Shown: piece by piece, positions 27,857 through 37,500 of the stretch
How the letters are laid out: every line of letters starts with the position of its first letter
How positions within the stretch are numbered: position 1 is the stretch's first letter
Assembly: GCF_009720625.1 (NCBI RefSeq)
Contig: NZ_CP046266.1
Location: 1,001,501-1,065,500 of the forward strand
DNA: 64,000 nt
Source of the DNA: Metabacillus sediminilitoris
GTDB lineage: Bacteria; Bacillota; Bacilli; Bacillales; Bacillaceae
Direction of reading: 5' to 3'
The notes under the pieces: generated by a model
The model's database searches: none
The model's input: only the letters and a program-made list of their open reading frames with translations
Told to the model about the DNA's origin: nothing
Program-made: the position numbers and the translations under genes

Positions 27857-27913
27857 GATCATCATCTCAATAAGATTAAAGAATTTTTAGATGTAAAGTT
27901 GGAAAATTTCTGA
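27857..27913 (+). pseudogene. Orphan C-terminus of a sulfotransferase
   Basis: Reads DHHLNKIKEFLDVKLENF and a stop, matching the DHQLNQVREFLDSKLKNF end of the gene at 7700-8362 and the end of 10314-10982. Nothing of the rest of the gene is left. It precedes a methyltransferase on the same strand. Confidence 0.85.
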
Positions 27914-28141
27914 AATGAAACGCTTGTGAACACACAGTGTTCAAAAATGCTATGTTTGGTTTAGATTTATAAATTTTTCCAAGTGGAAAACTGGAGGTTT
28001 CGGCAAAATCTCCTCCCTTTTTAAGATGATTGGTTACCTACTATATATGAAAAGATCGACTTGTATTCTTATTAATCAATATGAACCAATCCATGGTGCA
28101 AACAATATATTATCAGTAAATAAAAGGGAGGGATCACGGAG

Positions 28142-28810
28142 ATGTGGAACCAATATTACCGTATAAATCTTACGGATCAGGAAATACAGAGGGGAAGCCA
28201 TCGAAATCAGATAGGCGGGAAGTGGAATGAAATTGGCGAATTGCAGTTTAGGTTCATGAAAGAGCAGGGATTACAGCCTGATCACGAGTTGCTTGACATT
28301 GGCTGCGGCAGCTTGCGCGGGGGTATTTTCTTTATCGAGTATTTAAATGAAGGAAAGTACAGCGGGCTCGATCTAAATTCTTCTCTTATAAAAGCCGGGC
28401 AGTCTGAAATAAAAAAGGCAGGTTTAATGTCAAAGAAACCAACGCTTTTAGTAAATGACAGCTTTCATTTTAATCTGTTTAAGAAGAAGTTTGATTACGC
28501 AATTGCCCAATCGGTGTTTACGCATCTTCCGGTAAATGTGATTCAAAGATGCTTAATTCATCTTGAACAAGTTCTTAATCCTGGCGGGAAGTTTTATGCA
28601 ACTTTTTTTGAGACGGAAAGCAAGTTTCATGTTGATCCGGTGAACCAGCCGAATTCGGGCGGTGTTGTCACAAAAATCGACAGTGACCCGTACCATTACC
28701 ATATTTCCTTGTTTGAATATTTAATTGAAGGCAGCTCATTGCAAATGGAATATATCGGAGATTGGGGACATCCGCGAAACCAAAAAATGATTAGCTTTAG
28801 TAAAATATAA
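28142..28810 (+). CDS. Class I SAM-dependent methyltransferase
   Basis: 222 residues starting at an ATG after GGGAGGG. ELLDIGCGSLRGGIFFIEYL (residues 49-68) is motif I, and YSGLDLNSSLIKAG motif II. AQSVFTHLPVNVIQRCL and ATFFETESKFHVDP follow as in the paralogue at 11093. It is the best-preserved of three related copies; the broken copy at 8415 shares KKPSLIVNDSF and NPVNQ with it. The preceding sulfotransferase tail shows that a sulfotransferase-methyltransferase pair once stood here. Confidence 0.85.
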   Translation: MWNQYYRINLTDQEIQRGSHRNQIGGKWNEIGELQFRFMKEQGLQPDHELLDIGCGSLRGGIFFIEYLNEGKYSGLDLNSSLIKAGQSEIKKAGLMSKKPTLLVNDSFHFNLFKKKFDYAIAQSVFTHLPVNVIQRCLIHLEQVLNPGGKFYATFFETESKFHVDPVNQPNSGGVVTKIDSDPYHYHISLFEYLIEGSSLQMEYIGDWGHPRNQKMISFSKI

Positions 28811-28860
28811 AATCCTATTTGTTTTCAGGAGTATATCGGTCTAATTTCATAAAATGATAT

Positions 28861-28898
28861 AAAAAAGAAGCGTTTGGAACGACAATCGCTTCTTTTTT
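28861..28898. terminator. Rho-independent terminator
   Basis: AAAAAAGAAGCG and CGCTTCTTTTTT pair around a 14-base loop, some 50 bases beyond the methyltransferase stop. The symmetry would allow use from either side. Confidence 0.85.
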
Positions 28899-29389
28899 CG
28901 TATCTCTTTACTTTCTTTTCAAGTAATTTGTATAAGGTGTTGTTTTGACCATAACCGGGGAGGACACTTTTCGGATTGTCGGTTGTACAGATCTGCCATG
29001 GTACAAGCCTTTGGATGATAAACGTTTATTCATTTCACGACATAAACACATAGGAACACCTCACCTTCTTTATATTATAATACTATATCAATTTTCTCAT
29101 GCTTGTACGAATGTACTAAGAGAAGTGTCCATTTTGCAGATGGTTTCAACACAGTGTTTTAGCATATTAACATAAATGAACGCAGTGAATTGAAAAATTG
29201 GCAATGAAATAAGCTGCTAGGTTTTTTTGACAGCAAAATTGGAATAAATCAAACCTTTGGATTCAACAAAATTACCTATGAGATTCAATTAGGGAAATTT
29301 ACAGCAAGTTTTGGTACTGTTTGTAAACAAATGGTTTACCATGTTCTGAGTTATTAAAAGATGATAAAAAGGGTGGGGAAAGTTCTCAC
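28899..29389. other. Region without a supported gene
   Basis: A 76-codon plus frame at 28945-29175 begins ITGEDTFRIVGCTDLPWYKP, which looks protein-like for about 40 residues and then becomes random. It lacks a ribosome site. It may be a fragment of an unidentified gene. Confidence 0.3.
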
Positions 29390-29674
29390 GGGAAACAGTA
29401 ATGTAGAAAATCAGGGCGATGATAATTCAGTTTTGAGTCCTGTCAATGAAGTTACTGGCGATGGATAAATCAGTGGAAATCAAGAACAAACGTAAATAAA
29501 GGTGGACAGATTGCTAAAGATCGCGGGCAGAACGCAAATCAAATGGGACAGATCGCTAAAAAAGATGGAGAAAATGACATCGAAGAAGGTATTATCGTAG
29601 CCGGTGCTGCTTCTGATGAAAGCGAAGAGAATAATACCGGGGACAATCAAACAGCTTATGAAGGACAACGTTAG
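29390..29674 (+). pseudogene. Decayed hydrophilic repeat-type protein
   Basis: Frames joined across stops read NSNVENQGDDNSVLSPVNEV, then KGGQIAKDRGQNANQMGQIA and EEGIIVAGAASDESEENNTG. The repeated GQIAK.....N pattern and Asn/Gln/Gly richness suggest a former low-complexity structural protein. At least two frameshifts or stops interrupt it. Family unknown. Confidence 0.4.
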
Positions 29675-29849
29675 AATAAGTATGTTACAAGATATTGAAG
29701 CAGCTTTAACAAATGGTAATATCCAAGGGGGTCTCGTAACTTCCTTTTTCTTTTACCGCAGATTAACGGGAAGTAAAGATGAAAGGTTCACTTTATATTT
29801 ATACCTGAAAAATGATTCGTATTAAAAGAGGATAGGAGAGAAATTTATT

Positions 29850-29957
29850 ATGTCAAGAAAGAGAAGACATAATTATTATTTAACAACTGTACATATGATA
29901 ATGGACCGGTATACGTACCCGATGCCACCCGAATGGTATCTAAATCTTGAACCATAG
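29850..29957 (+). CDS. Very small Tyr/Arg-rich protein
   Basis: A 35-codon gene MSRKRRHNYYLTTVHMIMDR with an AGGAGAG ribosome site nine bases before the ATG. It ends YPMPPEWYLNLEP. I do not recognise it. Small Tyr/Arg peptides are frequent in spore coats, but this is only suggestive. Confidence 0.35.
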   Translation: MSRKRRHNYYLTTVHMIMDRYTYPMPPEWYLNLEP

Positions 29958-30152
29958 GACTGGCTAAAGCAGCATTATTATTGTAAAACCCCTGGAACAG
30001 TTTATTCATTTGCCATCTATAAATCCTTCTTTCATTTTGAGATTTCTTCTATCAGTCTATGACTTTGACCCTAGCTTGTGATTAGATTTTATTCGTTTTA
30101 CTGGAAGCTTAACTCGGAGTTTTTAAGCTACTTTTATGGAACCCTAATCATT

Positions 30153-30355
30153 TTTAGTTATACCTTTGAAGTAAATGAAACAAATGTAGTATTAATAATC
30201 GCAAACAATTCGAATGGTGATATTAATATCTATGTTGTTCTGTAAAATAGCGTAAAGTATATTTTCTAATTGCTAATAGGAAATGCTGGTAGACAAAAAC
30301 TTAGAAGCTACTGTTAGGGAATAGGACAAAACCGTGCAAAGTCCGTTTTTTTGAC
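30153..30355 (+). pseudogene. Remnant of the NTTRR-F1-like tandem family
   Basis: Ends with FSYTFEVNETNVVLIIANNS and a IYVVL C-terminus, aligning with the NFDFTATTANSTLTITNS...IDVVSVKLA end of the genes at 15164-17248. The downstream bases (TAGCGTAA, CTGCTAATAGGAA-like, TAGACAAAA.CTTAGAA) and a degenerate terminator also match. It shows that the family was once spread or that the region was rearranged. Confidence 0.65.
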
Positions 30356-30609
30356 TGACCAGTGTTCGGGGATAAAATCTGAGAAGCTGACTTTTTAATA
30401 GTAATAAAAGATACCCCCTTCGAGAAGCGCTCTTCATTCTATTATTATATTTAAATCATAATCACCACTTTCACTTGGGCTAATTTTTTAATTGATAACC
30501 CTTTAAAAAAGTTACTAAAAAATAAATGGAAAAATCTCGATAATTAAGGATGAATACACAAACAAATTCGTAGAACAAAAATAAACTGTATTAATAAGGT
30601 GGAAGGGAG

Positions 30610-31353
30610 GTGAATTTTATACCCAATCATTGCTCTCGCTGCTTCTCTATTCCTTGTTGTTGCCCTGCCGTTCCAATTCAAGGACAGCGAGGACCTCAAG
30701 GACTTCGAGGAATTCAAGGCATTCAAGGACCTCAAGGCCTGCGTGGACCTCAAGGCCCGCGTGGACCTCAAGGAATACCCGGTGCAGGTGCTATCATTCC
30801 ATATGCTTCAGGAGCTCCAGTTGCACTTAATATTACCTCTACCGCAGAAGGTGCTGTACTACGTAATGTAGGCCTTATTGGGTTTGGAAGTTCCGGCCTC
30901 GCTCTTGCTATAGCGAATATAGGAGCCATAGATCTTACAAATGCTGCCGGTACAGGTGTAAACATGGCATTTTCGGCTCCTCGGGCAGGATTTATAACAT
31001 CAGTAGCTGCGTACTTCAGTACTTTAGCAAGCGTGACTCTGCCTTTGGACACATCTACAACGATTACTGCTCAATTGTATAGAGCATTACCAACAGCTGC
31101 GAATCCTAACGAGTTTACACCGATTACAGGAGCTGCTGTCAACTTGCCTCCAATTATGGGTACAGGTGTTGTATTGCCTGTTACAACTAGACACGACATT
31201 ACTAGTACGATCACTCCTGCGTTTCCACAGGGGATACCAGTAGCCCCAGAGGATCGTCTATTGATGGTATTTTTTATCACTACTGAAACGGGCGGTATTA
31301 TTTCCACTGCTACTGTTACAGGTTATGCTAGTGCAGGTGTTGCAATTAGTTAA
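30610..31353 (+). CDS. BclB-like collagen-like exosporium/spore-surface protein
   Basis: About 247 residues. It has a short Cys-rich leader ([12 protein letters not shown]), then twelve Gly-X-Y triplets at residues 25-60 (GPQGLRG, GIQGIQG), then a C-terminal domain starting [16 protein letters not shown] with LIGFGSSG, as in BclB-type exosporium proteins. In the B. cereus group such collagen-like proteins form hair-like filaments, trimerise through the C-terminal domain and carry rhamnose-containing glycans; the rml operon is right next to this gene. The start is debatable: GTG at 30610 follows AAGGTGG at seven bases, but a stronger GGGAGGTGA points to an ATA at 30619, perhaps a mutated ATG. 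Confidence 0.85.
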   Translation: MNFIPNHCSRCFSIPCCCPAVPIQGQRGPQGLRGIQGIQGPQGLRGPQGPRGPQGIPGAGAIIPYASGAPVALNITSTAEGAVLRNVGLIGFGSSGLALAIANIGAIDLTNAAGTGVNMAFSAPRAGFITSVAAYFSTLASVTLPLDTSTTITAQLYRALPTAANPNEFTPITGAAVNLPPIMGTGVVLPVTTRHDITSTITPAFPQGIPVAPEDRLLMVFFITTETGGIISTATVTGYASAGVAIS

Positions 31354-31510
31354 TTAAAAATAGTATAGCAGTTTAATCTAAAACGTTTTTAAAACAATCA
31401 ATACTTGTCTGATTGACGTAAAGCCCCTCTCAAAAAAATATTTTCGCTCTTGTGTTGATAGTATGAAAAAAACATACTGTTGACATTGGAGGAATAATTT
31501 AGGGCAATTT

Positions 31511-31541
31511 AAAAAGCGATTATTTACTTAATCGCTTTTTG
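31511..31541 (-). terminator. Terminator of the rhamnose operon
   Basis: AAAAAGCGATTA and TAATCGCTTTTT pair around a six-base loop just after the rmlC stop on the minus strand. Confidence 0.85.
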
Positions 31542-31549
31542 AAATTTCA

Positions 31550-32008
31550 TTACCGATTTCTCGTTTCCCAATTAAAATTGATGACAGGATCATCCCAAGG
31601 AATTCGTTTTTCATCAGGATCGTTCGGGTTATATGATTCAGTTGTAAAATAAATAATGGTGGCAGGCTTTTGTCCAAGCACCCGATATCCATGGGCAACA
31701 CCCTTTGGAATAAGGAGCATAATCGGATTTTCCTCACCCATGTAAAAAACGTCCGTTTCCCCTTGTGTAAATGAAGTTTTCCGAAGGTCATACAATACAA
31801 CTTGAGCATTGCCTGAAGGGAAAAACCATAAATCATCTTGGTTTTCGTGATAGTGAAACGCTTTAATAACCCCAGGATAGCTCATCGACCATGATGCCTG
31901 GCCGAACTTGGATAAAAGTTCAGGTTCATCGTCTCTGACTAGTTCTGCAAAAAAGCCGCGGTCATCACAATGCTTTACGAGTTTCTTTACCTTCACCTCA
32001 TCTATCAT
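31550..32008 (-). CDS. rmlC: dTDP-4-dehydrorhamnose 3,5-epimerase-like protein (SpsL type)
   Basis: A 152-residue RmlC-like cupin, shorter than classical RmlC (about 180) but the same length class as B. subtilis SpsL. CDDRGFFAELVRDDE and KAFHYHENQDDLWFFPSGNA carry the conserved Arg and His of the active site, and LLIPKGVAHGYRVL the second conserved block. It is the last gene of the operon, overlapping the rmlD stop by four bases. It acts in the cytosol on dTDP-4-keto-6-deoxyglucose to set up L-rhamnose stereochemistry. Confidence 0.9.
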   Translation of the reverse strand: MIDEVKVKKLVKHCDDRGFFAELVRDDEPELLSKFGQASWSMSYPGVIKAFHYHENQDDLWFFPSGNAQVVLYDLRKTSFTQGETDVFYMGEENPIMLLIPKGVAHGYRVLGQKPATIIYFTTESYNPNDPDEKRIPWDDPVINFNWETRNR

Positions 32009-32847
32009 GAATAAGTCTCCTTTCGAATAAATTCCTTTAACGCTTCATTCCACAGTCTAAGCGGCTTAATACTTTCTCTAAGTAAAGCGCTATTTTCAAG
32101 TACTGAGTAACGGGGCCTCGTAGCTAGAGCCCCGTATTCTTTCGTCGTTGTAGGTAAAACCAATTTCGGATTGAAACCTGCTTCTTCGAAAATGGTTCTT
32201 GCAAATTCATACCAAGTGCATGAACCCGAATTGCTCACATGGTAGATGCCATTTTTTTTATCCAGTAATTGAATAATCGATTCAGTGAGATCATTCACAT
32301 AAGTAGGAGAGCCTATCTGATCATTTACCACTTTAATTTCTTTCTTTTTTTTAGCCAGTTCCAACATTGTCTTTACAAAATTCTTTCCATCATGCCCGTA
32401 TAGCCAGGATGTGCGGATAACAGTTCCATTATAAAGATTAAGTACAAATTTTTCGCCCAGCCATTTGCTCATTCCATAAGTTGATTGTGGATTTGGCTCA
32501 TCTCCCTCGATATAAGGAGTTTGTTTATTTCCATCGAATACATAATCTGAACTAATATAAAACATTCTTGCATTCACTTTATTGGCTGCTTGTGCAATAT
32601 AGCCAGCCCCAAGACCATTCACTTCAAACGCTTTTTTTCGGTCTGTTTCACATTGATCAACTGCAGTAAAAGCGGCAGCATGGATAATTATTTGGGGATT
32701 AACATGTGAAATTATTTTTGCTACTTCTTCTTGTTTCGTAATGTCTAGTTCCTTTTTACCAAGGCTGACAACAGAATGAAAAAGGCTTAATTTTCTTCCC
32801 AATTCTTTTCCTAATTGGCCATGAGCTCCAGTTATTAAAATATCCAC
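32005..32847 (-). CDS. rmlD: dTDP-4-dehydrorhamnose reductase
   Basis: About 280 residues. I place the start at the GTG at 32847 (after AGAAGGTG), giving VDILITGAHGQLGKELG; an ATG six codons earlier is also possible. The catalytic STYGMSKWLGEKFV has the Tyr-x3-Lys pair, and YISSDYVFDG and IRTSWLYG are RmlD signatures. It performs the final NADPH-dependent step to dTDP-L-rhamnose. It equals SpsK by position and similarity. Confidence 0.92.
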   Translation of the reverse strand: MDILITGAHGQLGKELGRKLSLFHSVVSLGKKELDITKQEEVAKIISHVNPQIIIHAAAFTAVDQCETDRKKAFEVNGLGAGYIAQAANKVNARMFYISSDYVFDGNKQTPYIEGDEPNPQSTYGMSKWLGEKFVLNLYNGTVIRTSWLYGHDGKNFVKTMLELAKKKKEIKVVNDQIGSPTYVNDLTESIIQLLDKKNGIYHVSNSGSCTWYEFARTIFEEAGFNPKLVLPTTTKEYGALATRPRYSVLENSALLRESIKPLRLWNEALKEFIRKETYS

Positions 32848-32851
32848 CTTT

Positions 32852-33811
32852 TCACCTTCTCTCATGTGTCCTTAATTGAAACCATTCTATTGTTTTTTTT
32901 ATGCCATCCTCGAAAGAAACACTCGGTTTCCATCCCAGCTCCCTGGATATCTTCGATGAATCCATGGAGTACCGGCGGTCATGCCCTTTGCGGTCTTTTA
33001 CATGCTTTATAAGATGTTTGTCCTTCCCCAATTGGTTTAGAATGGCTTGAATAACTTCCCGATTTGTTTTTTCTTCTGTTCCGCCGATGTTATAAACTTC
33101 TCCGGCGGCCCCTTTTTCAAGCACCATCTGGATTGCGCGGCAATGGTCTTCAACATAAATCCAATCACGTATATTTAAGCCATCGCCGTATAAAGGGATA
33201 TCGATATCGTTTAAGGCATTAGAAATAATTTTAGGGATAAACTTTTCGGTATGCTGCATAGGGCCGTAGTTATTGCTGCATCGCGTTATGATCAGAGGCA
33301 GCTGATGTGTTATAGAATATGATCTGACAAGCAAATCTGCGCTTGCTTTGCTGGCAGAATAAGGATTATTAGGTGCAAGGGGAGTTTCTTCGATAAAAGG
33401 AGGATCTGTTGGTTCTAGGGAACCATATACTTCGTCTGTTGAGATTTGGATCATTTTTCGAGCCTTTCCTGACAATACTGCCTGCAAGAGGTTAAATGTA
33501 CCTTTGATATTTGTATGAATGAACGGTGCGGCATCCATAATGCTGCGGTCCACATGCGATTCTGCAGCAAAGTTTATGATAGCCTCATATTCTTGATCAA
33601 GTGCAGTTCTTAGTTCATCAAATTTGCCAATATCACATTTGATAAAACGATATCGGTTCGATTTTTCGAATGGCTGATTATTTTCATATTTTCCTGCATA
33701 GGTTAGGGAGTCCACGTTGGTGATAGAGTAATCTGAGTTACTTAGTAAATGCAAAATAAAATTTGCCCCAATAAAACCTGCACCGCCAGTTACAAGGAGG
33801 TGTTTATTCAA
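32852..33811 (-). CDS. rmlB: dTDP-glucose 4,6-dehydratase
   Basis: 319 residues, TTG start after GGAGGGAGACAA, overlapping the rmlA stop by four bases. [17 protein letters not shown] is the NAD-binding loop; [10 protein letters not shown] provides the Thr-Asp-Glu catalytic triad, and [17 protein letters not shown] the Tyr-x3-Lys pair. It removes water from dTDP-glucose to give the 4-keto-6-deoxy sugar. SpsJ-like. Confidence 0.93.
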   Translation of the reverse strand: MNKHLLVTGGAGFIGANFILHLLSNSDYSITNVDSLTYAGKYENNQPFEKSNRYRFIKCDIGKFDELRTALDQEYEAIINFAAESHVDRSIMDAAPFIHTNIKGTFNLLQAVLSGKARKMIQISTDEVYGSLEPTDPPFIEETPLAPNNPYSASKASADLLVRSYSITHQLPLIITRCSNNYGPMQHTEKFIPKIISNALNDIDIPLYGDGLNIRDWIYVEDHCRAIQMVLEKGAAGEVYNIGGTEEKTNREVIQAILNQLGKDKHLIKHVKDRKGHDRRYSMDSSKISRELGWKPSVSFEDGIKKTIEWFQLRTHERR

Positions 33812-34548
33812 TTGTCTCCCTCCTTAATCGGATCTTCGTAAACATATTTAATGGCTCTATATAGTGATTCATGTGTTCCTGCATCAATCCACCATCCCTG
33901 TAAAATGTCATAGTGAAGTTGATTTTTCTGAATATATAAATTGTTAACATCTGTGATTTCTAGCTCGTTTCGCTTTGAAGGGCGAATGGCTCCAATAAGC
34001 TGAAAAACTTCATGATCATACATATATATTCCTGTTACACAAAAGGAAGAAGGAGGAATACTTGGTTTTTCTATTATGGACATAATTCTTTTTTTTGTTC
34101 TATCTAATTGAGGGACGCCATATCGAGTAGGATCATTTACCTTTTTCAGCAGTACTCTGGCGCCTTTTTCCTGTTTTTGAAATGCCTGGACATAAGGTGT
34201 CAATGAATCTTCAAAAATATTATCCCCCAGTAAAACGACAAATTTTTCTTTATTTATGAAACTTTTGGCGCACATGAGGGCATCCGCAATACCGCTGCCT
34301 TCGTTTCTCTGTATAATATAGTGAAGTTTAACATTTAATTCCTCACCCTGCCCTAATAACTCGACAAAGGAATTCAGGTGATTGTTATTCGTGATAATTA
34401 AGATTTCATTTATTCCAGCATCTCTTAATCTTATAATTGGCCAATAGATCATCGGATAAGGTCCTACTGGCAATAGGTGTTTATTTAAGACTTGTGTAAA
34501 TGGCTTTAGCCGGGACCCTGTACCGCCAGCAAGAATAACTCCTTTCAT
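33808..34548 (-). CDS. rmlA: Glucose-1-phosphate thymidylyltransferase
   Basis: 246 residues, ATG after [27 protein letters not shown] is the nucleotidyltransferase signature, [16 protein letters not shown] and [13 protein letters not shown] follow. It starts the dTDP-rhamnose pathway and leads the rmlA-B-D-C operon, the same gene order as B. subtilis spsI-J-K-L. It is short relative to E. coli RmlA (about 290), as is SpsI. The rhamnose made is the likely linker or building block for the surface glycan of the collagen-like protein next door. Confidence 0.93.
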   Translation of the reverse strand: MKGVILAGGTGSRLKPFTQVLNKHLLPVGPYPMIYWPIIRLRDAGINEILIITNNNHLNSFVELLGQGEELNVKLHYIIQRNEGSGIADALMCAKSFINKEKFVVLLGDNIFEDSLTPYVQAFQKQEKGARVLLKKVNDPTRYGVPQLDRTKKRIMSIIEKPSIPPSSFCVTGIYMYDHEVFQLIGAIRPSKRNELEITDVNNLYIQKNQLHYDILQGWWIDAGTHESLYRAIKYVYEDPIKEGDN

Positions 34549-34744
34549 TAATTAAAAACTCCTTTCGTTGTAATACCATTTAATTACACCCAAGTTTTTA
34601 ATAATTTTCTATCGTGTAATTTCTATACACTATATGTTTAACATTTTATTTTGAACCTCAAATCATTCTTTTATGGCATAACTGCATATAATTTCTTCAT
34701 CGCTTACTAATAATGAAATGGTATTACTGATATCAAGCGACTGA

Positions 34745-37027
34745 TTAGTTTAGTAAATCTTTAAGAAATCGCGAAGGGGAGGCTTTTCGTCCACGGCGAT
34801 AGGATGGACAAGAGATTAATAAATGCTCCTTTGCCCGTGTCATCGCTACATAAAGTAACCGTCTTTCTTCCTCCAGGTATTCATAATCTCCTTTTCTAGC
34901 AGACTCTAGAGCAAAATCGTGTGGAAGGGAACCATCAACAGCACAGGCAATATATACATACTTAAACTCAAGACCTTTTGATCGATGAATGGTCATAAGC
35001 TGAACACCAGCTCCATTTGTATTATTTTGTCCTTTTAACGCTTTTTGCGTTAAGGTCATATGATCAGTGTGTTGAAGGAATTCGGGCACTGTTGAAAATT
35101 TCTTTGCAACTACTTTTAAATCGTTAAGATCATCAGACCCCTTGTCCATTGCATTTCCTTCATTTCCTTGTTTTTTAAGATAGTCATTAAAACCAAGTTC
35201 CTTTTCAATGATTTGGAGGGCTTTTACAGGCTTTTCCTTTTTCAATGAACTCATTCTTGGAATGATTTTTTTAAGCTTAGCCATTTGGAAAGTCGGAAGC
35301 TCTTTTAAATATAATAGTGCATCAACAAGGGAACAATCGTGAAGGATTGATAAGGCCTTTACATCATTTAAGACTGATTGCTTTAAAAATAAAGCGCGTA
35401 TAAGTTCAGTTAATGCTGACGTATCATCAGTATCTACACTGAGACGCAAATAAGCAAGAACTCCTCGCACCATTTTTCTTTCATAAAATGAACTTTGCTC
35501 TTTTTCAATAACAAATGGAATACTTGATTGGACAAATCGTTCAAAGACAGCACGTCCACCTGTATGTGTTCGGTAAAGAATCGCAAACTCATGAGGCATG
35601 GCACCATCTTCAATTTTTTCCTTTATGTCGTTCACAATCATTGTTGCTTCTTCTTCTTCATCATACGGAAAGAAACAAATCGGTGAATGTCCAGTCTGAA
35701 ATTGGGCATACATCTTTTTGCTTAATCGATGTTTATTTTTTGAAATCACTTCATTTGCAGAAGAGACAATATGATGATCGGATCGATAATTGGAAGATAG
35801 CGTAATGATATTTGCCTCTGGATATTCCTCTTTAAATTTTAAAATAAAAGAAGGCTCACTGCCTCTGAAGCTATAAATCGTTTGATCATCGTCGCCAACT
35901 CCGCATATATTGTTTGTATGATTGGATAAAAGCTTCATAAGCTTATATTGGACAGGGTTAATATCCTGGAATTCATCAATAAGAAAATAGTGAAATCGGT
36001 TTTGATATGCGCTAAGCAGATGGGTGTTTTCTTTCAGCATGTCATAGCATTTCACGAGCATATCATCAAAGTCAAATTGTCCGCGCTGATGCTTTTGCTC
36101 TTCATAATAAGTGTAAAGTGAAAGAGCCGTTTCTTCCCACTCATCACTAGGATGTATATTAGTAGGAGTTTTGAGTGTATTTTTCCAATAGCCGATTTGT
36201 TGAATGGCTTGGTCAAATGGGAAGTCTTTTTCATCGATATCTAATTCTCTACATGCCTGTTTTAAGTAGCTCTCCTTTTGCCAATCCCATTTTAGTAAGT
36301 GTTGTCCATTCCATTTTTCCCGGTTATCGTGAAGAAGCATTTTGTAAAAAATACTATGGAAAGTTCCAATGACGAGTCGATTGAGATGACTTGCTGGTAG
36401 CTTTGTTTGTGTTTTTAGGCGTTCATGCATTTCCCGAGCTGCTTTTGCAGTAAAGGTCACAAGCATCATTGAGCCGGGATCGATGGATTTTTCTTCAATC
36501 ATATATAATGCTCTTGTTGTTAATACGCGGGTTTTGCCGCTGCCTGCACCGGCTAAAATGAGAAGAGGCCCATCAATGGTCATGACTGCTTCTTTTTGTT
36601 CATCGTCAAGAGTAATCCCAAGAAATGATGATGATGTCTTTCTTTTTATAGCAAAAGGAGTTCGTCCTTTAAGAGCCTTTGGCTGACGCCATTCAGTAAC
36701 TTGCGGTTTTTCCATCGTTGCGATGGATCTCGATTTTGGAATTCGAAAACCATTTTGTTCAATATATTCATTGTCGGAATCAGATTGTTGCGAAGAAATT
36801 GCTTGTATAGGAGGGTCATCTACAAGATTTTTGCAACTTAGATGATCATCAATAAGTGTATGATAGAAGTAAGGCGGTTTACTCAAGCCAATATATAGTT
36901 TAACAGGCTTGCCACATGCTTTACATGTCACTTCATCTTTTAAGCTAGCTTCATAGACTTGTTGATAATCTTCTCTAGGCAAAGTAGATAAAAAGAATTC
37001 TGTATCTTTCATTTTTGCACTTTTCAA
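34745..37027 (-). CDS. yjcD: UvrD/Rep-family DNA helicase (YjcD-like)
   Basis: 760 residues from a TTG after GGGAGGAGG. Residues 35-65 form a zinc-finger-like patch (CKACGK, then YFYHTLIDDHLSC). The helicase begins near 138: LDDEQKEAVMTIDGPLLILA, Walker A GAGSGKT (160-166), YFLIDEFQDINPVQ (Walker B), GDDDQTIYSFRGSEPS, VQLMTIHRSKGLEF and YVAMTRAKEHLL. It is a 3'-5' superfamily 1A helicase. Its length and neighbours (YjcF, YjcG, YjcH, metI, metC) match B. subtilis YjcD. Its biological task there is not well defined; repair or recombination is likely. Confidence 0.9.
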   Translation of the reverse strand: MKSAKMKDTEFFLSTLPREDYQQVYEASLKDEVTCKACGKPVKLYIGLSKPPYFYHTLIDDHLSCKNLVDDPPIQAISSQQSDSDNEYIEQNGFRIPKSRSIATMEKPQVTEWRQPKALKGRTPFAIKRKTSSSFLGITLDDEQKEAVMTIDGPLLILAGAGSGKTRVLTTRALYMIEEKSIDPGSMMLVTFTAKAAREMHERLKTQTKLPASHLNRLVIGTFHSIFYKMLLHDNREKWNGQHLLKWDWQKESYLKQACRELDIDEKDFPFDQAIQQIGYWKNTLKTPTNIHPSDEWEETALSLYTYYEEQKHQRGQFDFDDMLVKCYDMLKENTHLLSAYQNRFHYFLIDEFQDINPVQYKLMKLLSNHTNNICGVGDDDQTIYSFRGSEPSFILKFKEEYPEANIITLSSNYRSDHHIVSSANEVISKNKHRLSKKMYAQFQTGHSPICFFPYDEEEEATMIVNDIKEKIEDGAMPHEFAILYRTHTGGRAVFERFVQSSIPFVIEKEQSSFYERKMVRGVLAYLRLSVDTDDTSALTELIRALFLKQSVLNDVKALSILHDCSLVDALLYLKELPTFQMAKLKKIIPRMSSLKKEKPVKALQIIEKELGFNDYLKKQGNEGNAMDKGSDDLNDLKVVAKKFSTVPEFLQHTDHMTLTQKALKGQNNTNGAGVQLMTIHRSKGLEFKYVYIACAVDGSLPHDFALESARKGDYEYLEEERRLLYVAMTRAKEHLLISCPSYRRGRKASPSRFLKDLLN

Positions 37028-37216
37028 CCTGATCCTCCTCCCATAAAAAGATTGCTTTTCTCGTATATGTAAATAAAGGAATAAATAAAGAATTATCGTA
37101 TTTAATTATAAACGACAAATTCTATCTTAACAGAATGCTAAGGGATCGAAAAGGTAAATATAAAGTGTTTTGTTAAGGGAAAAGAAGGGGATTAAATAAA
37201 TAAGGGGTGATGATGA

Positions 37217-37456
37217 ATGGGCTATATTTTACCAATTCAACATGTTACATACACACAATACGCAAATCGAACTCTTCCTGTAAAAAATCAAATTTCGAAA
37301 GTCCTACCAAGTGCTGCAGTACAATTACAATTATCCAATCAAGAAACAAGGGAACCACGTCAGCGCTTTGCAGATATATTAGAAAGTAAGATGAGAAAGA
37401 TAAAATCATCACCATCTTTCATTGAAAAAGGAAAGCATGTGAACGAATTCGTGTGA
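37217..37456 (+). CDS. Small conserved-looking Bacillus protein, unknown function
   Basis: 79 residues, ATG eight bases after AAGGGGTG. It begins MGYILPIQHVTYTQYANRTL and is basic and hydrophilic with no membrane segment or cysteine. It is divergent from the helicase gene and shares a terminator with the convergent membrane protein. I recall similar short proteins starting LPIxHxxY in bacilli but cannot name a function. Confidence 0.6.
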   Translation: MGYILPIQHVTYTQYANRTLPVKNQISKVLPSAAVQLQLSNQETREPRQRFADILESKMRKIKSSPSFIEKGKHVNEFV

Positions 37457-37462
37457 ATCAAA

Positions 37463-37500
37463 AGAAAGGCTGACACTTAATAATCGTGTCAGCCTTTTAA
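37463..37500. terminator. Bidirectional terminator
   Basis: AAAGGCTGACAC and GTGTCAGCCTTT form a perfect 12-bp stem between two convergent genes. Confidence 0.85.
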
